In this document: piece after piece, positions 56,201 through 64,000 of the stretch
How positions within the stretch are numbered: the first letter of the stretch is position 1
Layout: every line of letters starts with the position of its first letter
From: Nematostella vectensis
Lineage: Eukaryota; Cnidaria; Anthozoa; Actiniaria; Edwardsiidae
Reading direction: 5' to 3'
Assembly: GCF_932526225.1 (NCBI RefSeq)
Contig: NC_064039.1
Location: 6,337,001 to 6,401,000 of the forward strand
DNA: 64,000 nt
Translations under genes and position numbers: made by a program
Notes under the pieces: generated by a model
Databases searched by the model: none
Seen by the model: the letters and a program-made list of their open reading frames with translations, nothing else
What the model was told of the DNA's origin: nothing

Positions 56201-59200
56201 CTCGAACATCGGCATAGCATTCTGCAACAATGTCGAACGATGTTACGTTGTTTGCATCATCAGGCTTTAAGCCACGTACAAATAGCTCAGGTAACGTCAA
56301 CATTCTTGCTCGGTTGATAACAAGACAAAGGAAATGACGGCAAAGCTTTATTTTATCTCAACAATACCGGCAATGCCTGTACGAGACTTTAGATCGCAGC
56401 AAAGAAATTCCCCTAAGAAGAAAGAATGCTCATTAAACCTGTGGCTGATAAGCCAATGTTAATGGTGCGGTGACTTTGCTCTGCTTGTCCTCACAGTGTG
56501 AAGAAAAGGTGAGAGATCTCCAAGAGAAGCTCGAGCTCTCTGAGCAGAACCTGAACCAGCTGCTGCGCAAAGCTGAGGCGCTGCCCAAGATCGAGGAGGA
56601 GCTCGCTGTGCGCATGGCTGCGCTCAACGAGGTGCGTCACGTCCGTTTAATAAGGCGGGTCCCTAGCCAAGGGGGGTTCAATAAGGCGGGTCCCCTGCCA
56701 AGGGGGGTTCAATAAGGCGGGTCCCCTGCCAAGGGGGGTTCCAGTGGACTTGAGAACCACCGCTCCACTCAAAGAAAATTGAAGAACGATGTCAGCTAGG
56801 GGGGGCACCTAGGGGCCAACACCAACCCGTGGTATAATCCTGGTTAAAGCCTGTAGAATGTGAAAAAACAACAACAAAACAACGACAAACAAAAAAAACA
56901 CTAACAAACAAGCACTTCAACTGACTAAAATTATTTTATGTTTATAGAGAAGATCTAGCCTTCTCCTACACTTGAGTAAATTAATTTGAAAAAATGAAGA
57001 AATTAAGTTAAGATTTATTTCCCTTTCAGGCCGCAGAGAAGCAAGGCACAGCAGAGGAACAGGTGACTAAACTGAAAACACAACTTGAGGATCTCCAGTC
57101 CGAACTAAAAAGGGTGAGTTACTCTATAAGACAAACTTTGCCTTTGGACCGACTGCCACCTCTCACGCAGTCGGGTTCTCTTTGTTTTTGTGTTGATATG
57201 AGTAAAATTACAAAATAAAAATCTCAGAACAAAAGGACACTTTTTGTTTACGTTAACATTCGTTAACATGACGTCCTTAACTTTCCGAATTTCTATTTGA
57301 TCATCTTAAAACCAAGGTTTATGTTTTGTTTACCAAGCTCAATCTTTAAAAAAATACGAGAGATTTAGGTTAGAGCGATGCAAAGTGTTCCTTTCGCGTC
57401 TCCAGACTCAAGATAACCTTACCTGACCAAGCATTGTTTATTCATTTTCTAAGGCGAGAGAACGAGAGAAAATGAATGAGGACCACAACACCAGATTGTC
57501 GACGACGATAGACAAGCTGCTGACCGAGTCTAATGAGCGCCTGCAGGCTCATCTTAAAGAAAGGATGAACGCATTAGAAGAAAAGGTACTTGGTCTTCCT
57601 GTGGCTTAGTAGCTTATCCTCAAGCTCATGCTGGTTTTTTTTTTTCCTGCAGACCGCCGTTACTCAAGAATTAGAAAGCATGAAGTTGCAAGTGGATGAC
57701 CTCCAAAAGGAAAAGGTAATTTGAAATTCTGATGCGCAATCCCAGAAAAGATCCATACCCAACGTCTAAACAGTTTTCAGGCTGCATGGATCTCCCACTG
57801 CACACTGTACTGAGCCTTAATGTTAAGTTTATGTCGAGAATCGGGTCCCGCCCGCCTCCGGCTTTCCCAGATTGCCTCCTGTATCCCTCATCTACGGCAA
57901 TCGACTTTTCCCTTCTGCCTCGAGAGATTAATTTCTTTTAGCCATTACTTTATTTTTCCTTATTGTGATATTTTCTGTTTCCTCGTTAACAGGAAGTGCT
58001 TGCGCGAGAGTTAACAAGAATAAAAGACGAGTATGAACTTCTGATTCACAAACAAGTATGATATGAGACCAACTTCTCCATCCACATTTGTTTTAAGAAC
58101 AAGCATTCATAGAAATTATTTATCATGTTGCTAACGTTGTTCCCGTAGAAATTATTCCTCTTTTTGCGCTCGTTTAATTATAAATCTATATCTCATGTTG
58201 TGTTATGCCAGGGAATGTCCAAAAGCAGAGAGCTGGAGGAAAGAGAGTATAGATCTGTGGGCGAAGACAGGTACGCAATATAAGTGAATAAGTCGTCCAT
58301 GTTGCAGACCTAAGATGGTGGAAACATCAACCCTAAACTGGTTTTGTTAGGTTGAAAAGGCTTTTTCTTTGTTTTCTTTTGAGTAGACCGTATTCTCAAA
58401 TATTACAATAACAAATAAGTGGTTGATCATTAACGTGACAGTCATCCTCTTTGCAGCTCCCAAGTGTCATCAAGCGTTCCGTTCCGAGAGCACCGCGGCC
58501 GTCTGTGCGTGCGGGAGAACCCGAGTCAGGTGTTCACTCTGAACGAACAGGAATGGCAAAAGATGGAGCAGGAGAACGTGCTCAAGAACATCTCGCTGGC
58601 CTTCGACACCAAGGGCCTACCCGTGCTGGATGAGGGAGAGTTTTACGAAGATGACGGGGACTCGACCGAAGTGGCGGGTGACGCCCAGACGCTCGCGTCG
58701 CTTTTACAACAACAGATAGATGCTATTAACATGGAGTTGCAGTAAGTCCTACTTGTAGCTTACGCCTTGTTGTGCCGGTACGGTGATGTGCTATCTACGA
58801 TGGGCTTGTTGTGGACTCGTGTTGTGACGGTACGGTGATGTGCTATCTACGATGGGCTTGTTGTGGAGTCGTATTGTGACGGTACGGTGATGTGCTATCT
58901 ACGATGGGCTTGTTGTGGACTCGTGTTGTGACGGTACGGTGATGTGCTATCTACGATGGGCTTGTTGTGGACTCGTGTTGTGACGGTACGTGATGTGCTA
59001 TCTACGATGGGCTCGTTGTGGAGTCGTATTGTGACGGTACGGTGATGTGCTATCTACGATGGGCTTGTTGTGGAGTCGTGTTGTGACGGTACGGTGATGT
59101 GCTATCTACGATGGGCTTGTTGTGGAGTCGTATTGTGACGGTACGGTGATGTGCTATCTACGATGGGCTTGTTGTGGACTCGTGTTGTGACGGTACGGTG

Positions 59201-62200
59201 ATGTGCTATCTACGATGGGCTTGTTGTGGAGTCGTATTGTGACGGTACGGTGATGTGCTATCTACGATGGGCTTGTTGTGGACTCGTGTTGTGACGGTAC
59301 GGTGATGTGCTATCTACGATGGGCTTGTTGTGGACTCGTGTTGTGACGGTACGGTGATGTGCTATCTACGATGGGCTCGTTGTGGAGTCGTATTGTGACG
59401 GTACGGTGATGTGCTATCTACGATGGGCTTGTTGTGGAGTCGTGTTGTGACGGTACGGTGATGTGCTATCTACGATGGGCTTGTTGTGGACTCGTGTTGT
59501 GACGGTACGGTGATGTGCTATCTACGATGGGCTTGTTGTGGACTCGTGTTGTGACGGTGCGGTGATGTGCTATCTACGATGGGCTTGTTGTGGAGTCGTG
59601 TTGTGACGGTACGGTGATGTGCTATTTACGATGGGCTTGTTGTGGAGTCGTATTGTGACGGTACGGTGATGTGCTATCTACGATGGGCTTGTTGTGGACT
59701 CGTGTTGTGACGGTACGGTGATGTGCTATCTACGATGGGCTTGTTGTGGACTCGTGTTGTGACGGTACGGTGATGTGCTATCTACGATGGGCTTGTTGTG
59801 GACTCGTGTTGTGACGGTACGGTGATGTGCTATCTACGATGGGCTTGTTGTGGACTCGTGTTGTGACGGTACGGTGATGTGCTATCTACGATGGGCTTGT
59901 TGTGGACTCGTGTTGTGACGGTACGGTGATGTGCTATCTACGATGGGCTTGTTGTGGACTCGTGTTGTGACGGTACGGTTTATGTGCTATCTACGATGGG
60001 CTTGTTGTGGAGTCGTATTGTGACGGTACGGTTTATGTGCTATCTACGATGGGCTTGTTGTGGACTCGTGTTGTGACGGTACGGTGATGTGCTATCTACG
60101 ATGGGCTTGTTGTGGAGTCGTGTTGTGACCATACGGTGATGTGCTATCTACGATGGGCTCGTTGTGGAGTCGTGTTGTGACGGTACGGTGATGTGCTATC
60201 TACGATGGGCTTGTTGTGGACTCGTGTTGTGACGGTACGGTGATGTGCTATCTACGATGGGCTTGTTGTGGACTCGTGTTGTGACGGTACGGTGATGTGC
60301 TATCTACGATGGGCTTGTTGTGGACTCGTGTTGTGACGGTACGGTGATGTGCTATCTACGATGGGCTTGTTGTGGACTCGTGTTGTGACGGTACGGTGAT
60401 GTGCTATCCACGATGGGCTTGTTGTGGACTCGTGTTGTGACGGTGCGGTGATGTGCTATCTACGATGGGCTTGTTGTGGACTCGTGTTGTGACGGTGCGG
60501 TGATGTGCTATCTACGATGGGCTTGTTGTGGAGTCGTGTTGTGGAGTGGTGTCCGATCAACAATTTCCCGTACCATGGTATACACTGCCTTATTTAATGA
60601 ATGAATTATAAACCTTTGAAGTAAAACTGCTCTGTTTTGTGGCAGTTACCTACAAGAGGAACATAAAAGTACTGAGGAGAAAACTGAAGAACTGGAACAG
60701 ACTTCTACGTCTAAATCTGCGCTCCATCGACTCTCGGCTACTGAGGTAACGCAACACACTTTTCCGAAGAGTCAAGCGTTGTGTTAGACTACACTCCATC
60801 AACGCTCGACTACCGAGGTAACGCAACACATCCCTTACCATGTCACGCAACACAACAGCCTTGTATTCAAAGAGACCATCTTATAATCGTTACATAACAC
60901 AAACAATAGACTAGCCCCGAGCTCTGATAACTGATTAGTTCCGTTTTCCTTTGCAGGAGTACCTCGCCAACTCAACGTCCTTTCCATTTCCGCCGCTTGA
61001 TCCGATGGACACCACGCCCATATGGGTAAGGCACCTTGCGACCAAACAACGCGCTTGCAATCTCTACGCATTATGTCATCCTCACCGCTTTCCTTCTGAT
61101 CGTTCAGGTGAAGTCTAGTAAGGAGGGCTCTCTGAATAACTTAAATGACGAGAGTCCGACCCCTCCGACACCCAGCTCTTTAGCGTCCGACTCGACCGAG
61201 AGTCCAAAAACGAGTATTGCTAGCCCCGTACCAGAGTCGCTCACGCCAACGCCCGATACTCTCACCGCTCCAACCAACAATGGCATCGCTAAGCAAAGGT
61301 GAGACCCCCCTCCCCTCACTATGCAACCCCACCCAAACCATGTAAAAGCTTCAATAAGCCCCCGGATGCATATATCCTTTTTATTACCTCGAAGAAATAA
61401 AAACAGATTTTTCCAACCAGCAATGGCATCACCAAGTAAAGGTGAGACCGCCCTCTCTTGCCACCCCATCCACTTGTTCTGGAGAGGGGGGGCTCTCGAA
61501 AAGGGCGTTTACAGCTATTTCAATAAACGTTGTCCAAGAGCGCTCTGCCATACCGCGAGGTAGTATGGGTAATATATGCTGTTTTAAGCTCTGTCATCCT
61601 TCAACGCCGACACGAACTTCGTTGAACGCTATCTGAATGGCAGTACAGTCTGATAATTATAAATATATATCTGCGCGTCCTTAAACAAGGAAACAAGAGC
61701 AGGTTTGGCACCTATCCCATAAGAGGTGTCAAACGGAGACTTCGTAGTTACAGAAAAGTTAAAGAAAACCTGTTGGCAAAGTGCCTGAACGAAATAGCAA
61801 CGACGACGGCGACCGACTGCAGGGAGAACCCAAAAAGCTTTCATACTTTGCGCTCAATTTTAAACTAGTTTAGATAAAATTCACTCGTTTATGTATTCCC
61901 CCAAAAAACTATAGTAAAACCTAAAATCTTATTTCTAGCATAGCGAACAAGGATAGTCTAGTTTTCAGCGCACACGTTACCGTCCTCGCTACACCATGAA
62001 ACTTGGAGTTTTCACGTTGTCGTTTGAAGAAAAACGGCTAAAATGTATCAGACAGGACCCATTTCAAAGTATATTTCACGCCTGCCTCTTTGAATTCTCA
62101 ATTGTTTTCTGCCGTCGTCTTTCGCGTTGCCGTTGTCGTCCCTATTTTCGTCCCTATTTTTGCAGATACCTATGTACGCGGCACATAGAAAGAAATGCCG

Positions 62201-64000
62201 CAGTGTCTTCGATAGATAATGCAACAAACTGTGCCATCCAGATAACTCGCCAGCGAAGGTCTTCACTATAAGACTGCGGCATATTTACTGAAAACCTGTT
62301 ACAACATATATTACCCATATTACCTCGCGGTATGGGCGCGTGCGGCAGAGCGCTCTTAGACAACGTTTATTGAAATAGCTGTATGTTGCTTTTACTGATT
62401 GAGGTCAAAACTGCTGTCACAGAAGCGCTTGGATTTTTCCGTTTTTGAGTAGCTAGTAGAGCTACAGTCACAAGTGATAAGAATTGTTTACTCAAATAAT
62501 TGAATTTTGCGACCTTCTTTTGTGTCAGGGACAACTCAAACGACTCACTACCCAGTGCCGCCAGTACAAGCACAACCAGCAGCGCAGAATCCCTTTCCAA
62601 AACAACCTCCTCCACGTCCAAAAAGAAAGGTCTAAAGGGATCCATCGGTCGAATCTTTAGTGGTAAGAAAGAAAAAGGCAAAACTAAAGATGGCAAGCCA
62701 CAGGATGGAGATACGGCATCCATAGACTCGTCTACGTCTGGCCAGCGAGAGATGGACAGAGGTGTGAAGAAGAAGTCTCAACTGCTGTCAGAGGCTCTCT
62801 CTGCCGGCACGCCCTTTGCGCTCTGGAACGCGCCTACCGTGGTGGCTTGGCTAGAGGTAAGTCAACACCCAAACGTAACGAGGTTTGCAAAGAGTACGGT
62901 GCAACCCTGATAACTTGGCCTCCCCGCTTACTCGGACTTACTGCGAGTTCCAAGACACTAACTCAAACCATTTCTCCTCGGAAAACTCGAACTCCCGTTT
63001 CTCAAATTGTTTTTCGTCTACCTTGAGAGTTTAACGACATAAAACAGTGGTAGCTCTATTTAGCGGCCACCGCGCGGGACCCGTAAAGGTGTCCGCGTAG
63101 AGCCGGGCGTGGCGCCTAGTGGAGGTAGTCAAATACAGCAAAGTCAAAAGTGCACAAAGATCTTCAAATAAAAATAAAGTGCTATTTCTGCCTTGAATTT
63201 TTATCCCGGGCTTAACTCATGTGCCGGCTTTCAATCCTATTTGGTACACCTCGTCTAGCTGTAATAGAATAACTTATGCTTGAACCAGAGGTAAACTTTG
63301 GTTTTTATCCTTCAGTTGTGAGTGGGGATGCTGGCTTGACTTTGTTTTATACTTCAGTTGTGGGTGGGAATGCTGGCTTGACTTTGTTTTATACTTGAGT
63401 TGTGGGTGGGAATGCTGGCTTGACTTTGTTTTATACTTGAGTTGTGGGTGGGAAAGCTGGCTTGACTTTGTTTTATACTTCAGTTGTGGGTGGAATGCTG
63501 GCTTGACTTTGTGTTTTATCCTTCAGTTGTGGGTGGGAATGCTGGCTTGACTTTGTTTTATACTTCAGTTGTGGGTGGGAATGCTGGCTTCACTTTGTGT
63601 TTTATCCTTCAGTTGTGGGTAGAATGCTGGCTTGACTTTGTTTTATCCTTCAGTTGTGGGTGGGAATGCCGGCCTGGTACGTCGCAGCATGTCAGGCCAA
63701 CGTGAAGAGTGGTGCCATTATGTCGGTGAGTTCTTCCTACTGTGGACTAACTAATAATAATCCTGACCTCTGGTGTTTATTTCTTTGGTAGTTCTGATGC
63801 ATTTTGTATTTTTCCGTTCCAGGCGCTGTCGGATACGGAGATCCAACACGAGATTGGTATCTCCAACCCGCTGCACAGACTCAAGTTGAGACTTGCGATA
63901 CACGAGATCGTGACGCTAACCACACCATCGTCACCACACACCAACAGAAACGTAAGACTCTTATGTACCTGTACACGACGCTAACCACTCCATCGTCACC
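44258..64000 (+). CDS. PPFIA: liprin-alpha (PPFIA family), 5' and middle part, continues past window
   Basis: Exons: 44258-44491, 45092-45202 (optional), 49889-49990, 51693-51857, 54115-54189, 54606-54731, 55012-55110, 55541-55666, 55898-56044, 56497-56631, 57030-57113, 57454-57585, 57653-57715, 57993-58055, 58212-58270, 58457-58741, 60646-60745, 60957-61025, 61108-61298, 62529-62856, 63654-63725, 63823-63951. That is 965 codons (928 without exon 2). The N-terminus [12 protein letters not shown] is the family signature. A long coiled coil follows, with [55 protein letters not shown] and FTLNEQEW. Exon 20 has [17 protein letters not shown] and begins the first SAM domain ([14 protein letters not shown]), which continues as [20 protein letters not shown] and [17 protein letters not shown]. 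Two more SAM domains should lie beyond the end. It is a scaffold at synaptic active zones that binds LAR phosphatases, RIM and kinesin. Most junctions are phase 0. Confidence 0.93.
45092..45202 (+). other. candidate cassette exon 2 of liprin-alpha
   Basis: TTTAATTTTCAG precedes 37 open codons ([14 protein letters not shown] to VRVLAE) and GTGAGA follows; both borders are phase 0. Exon 1 (ending SVLAQ) joins exon 3 ([19 protein letters not shown]) directly in the way vertebrate liprins read (LPQEFA...), so this exon has no counterpart there and would be optional or spurious. Confidence 0.4.
45203..49888. other. liprin-alpha intron 2, 4.7 kb
   Basis: Long AT-rich intron without recognisable coding sequence. 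It holds a tRNA-derived fragment at about 48404-48476, followed on the minus strand by T-rich DNA. No minisatellite was seen. Confidence 0.6.
48404..48476 (-). repeat. tRNA-derived (SINE-like) fragment
   Basis: On the minus strand, CAGCGGTGAGGACACTTGTC resembles a D-arm/A-box region and GGGTTCGATTTCC resembles the pol III B box (GGTTCGANNCC). Further along on that strand come TATTTTTTTCTG and a longer T-run. The cloverleaf stems pair poorly (imperfect T-arm and anticodon arm), so a decayed SINE head or tRNA pseudogene is likelier than a working tRNA. Confidence 0.4.
49991..51692. other. liprin-alpha intron 3, nothing recognised
   Basis: AT-rich intron. A short 28-bp direct duplication (TATTGTCAATTAACTATCTG, TATCTCTCTTC) occurs at about 51130-51190. 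A frame at 50489-50776 has no family features. Confidence 0.5.
52372..53567. repeat. 21-bp minisatellite, ~57 copies, liprin-alpha intron 4
   Basis: The unit is CACTAGGGATTTGCCTTCAT plus A, with TAGCC/TTGCC and CATA/AACTA variants. A few 20-bp units occur near 53190-53240. Being divisible by three, it leaves an open minus-strand frame encoding VYEGKSL repeats, which is not evidence of a gene. The rest of intron 4 shows nothing else. Confidence 0.97.
58768..60545. repeat. 52-bp minisatellite, ~34 copies, liprin-alpha intron 16
   Basis: The unit reads GTGATGTGCTATCTACGATG, GGCTTGTTGTGGACTCGTGT, TGTGACGGTACG. Variation is mainly GACTCG/GAGTCG, GTGTTG/GTATTG and GGTACG/GGTGCG. It begins 27 bp after the exon 16 donor and fills almost the whole intron. 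Confidence 0.97.
60722..60830 (+). repeat. tandem copy of liprin exon 17 end and donor
   Basis: The exon end CTCCATCGACTCTCGGCTAC, TGAG and its donor GTAACGCAACACA (donor at 60746) recur 72 bp on as CTCCATCAACGCTCGACTAC, CGAG and GTAACGCAACACA (60818). A partial third ACGCAACACA follows at 60843. Confidence 0.85.
61266..61450 (+). repeat. copy of liprin exon 19 end and donor
   Basis: CCAACCAACAATGGCATCGC, TAAGCAAAG/GTGAGACC (donor at 61299) recurs 143 bp on as CCAACCAGCAATGGCATCAC, CAAGTAAAG/GTGAGACC (61442). The copy has an in-frame TAA just before its donor. Confidence 0.85.
61451..62528. other. rest of liprin-alpha intron 19
   Basis: No gene recognised. GTTGTCCAAGAGCGCTCTGC, CATACCGCGAGGTA near 61530-61565 is inverted near 62322-62370 (TACCTCGCGGTATGG, GCAGAGCGCTCTTAGACAAC), bracketing about 830 bp. 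This could be a foldback or non-autonomous DNA element; AAATAGCTGT/ACAGCTATTT adjoin the ends. Confidence 0.5.
63316..63676 (+). repeat. nine tandem copies of liprin exon 21 acceptor and start
   Basis: Units of about 42-44 bp, each holding ATCCTTCAG or TACTTCAG followed by TTGTGGGTGGGAATGCTGGC, TTGACTTTG. The last unit (from 63654) is the true start of the SAM-domain exon. In two upstream units CAG has become GAG; the others keep a usable-looking acceptor. Each decoy reads into TGA within seven codons, so only the last acceptor gives a full protein. Confidence 0.92.
63913..64000 (+). repeat. copy of liprin exon 22 segment after its donor
   Basis: ACGCTAACCACACCATCGTC in the exon (63913) recurs 65 bp on as ACGCTAACCACTCCATCGTC (63978) in the following intron, running to the window edge. 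Whether a donor copy follows is not visible. Confidence 0.75.

Noticed and set aside
61321-61636. Frames in liprin intron 19
   Set aside because: They overlap a duplicated exon end and an inverted repeat, with no family resemblance.

Overview
The window is intron-rich animal nuclear DNA. Four recognisable multi-exon genes plus a partial one can be read, all on the + strand, with GT-AG introns and conserved animal protein families. A ShKT (sea-anemone-toxin-like) domain exon, many short foldback transposons (MITEs), a non-LTR retrotransposon and an RPA-like orphan gene suggest an anthozoan cnidarian, probably a sea anemone. That assignment is inference. No bacterial operons, CRISPR arrays or rRNA were seen.

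Layout. 1-4.9 kb: a 76-bp minisatellite, a broken minus-strand RPA-like (OB-fold plus zinc-ribbon) gene, and a 570-bp piece copied from the next gene and lodged inside it. 4.9-11.8 kb: two tandem three-exon genes for HAD phosphatases of the YqaB/beta-phosphoglucomutase type, with identical intron phases. 13.0-13.7 kb: a PIF/Harbinger-like MITE. 14.0-24.05 kb: a complete 20-exon lipase maturation factor gene, closest to LMF2, whose third exon encodes a ShKT domain. 24.05-29.4 kb: no convincing gene; nested foldback elements. 29.4-40.5 kb: a complete 12-exon LRRC56 gene carrying a decayed CR1/L2-like LINE in intron 7. 40.5-44.2 kb: no convincing gene. 44.26 kb to the end: liprin-alpha, from the start codon through the first SAM domain, continuing past the window.

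The gene models were built by joining exons in phase by eye. The LMF2-like model sums to 2400 nt (799 aa), LRRC56 to 1905 nt (634 aa), HAD 1 to 687 nt (228 aa) and HAD 2 to 612 nt (203 aa). Each closes exactly on a stop codon, which supports the splice choices.

The genes are functionally unrelated: sugar-phosphate-type phosphatases, ER membrane lipase maturation, cilium/dynein-arm assembly, and synaptic scaffolding. The most striking unexplained signal is structural. At least six exon ends in the LMF2-like and liprin genes have been tandemly copied together with their splice site, giving arrays of decoy donors or acceptors beside the real one. The second is the symmetric phase-1 ShKT exon inside an ER lipase maturation factor.
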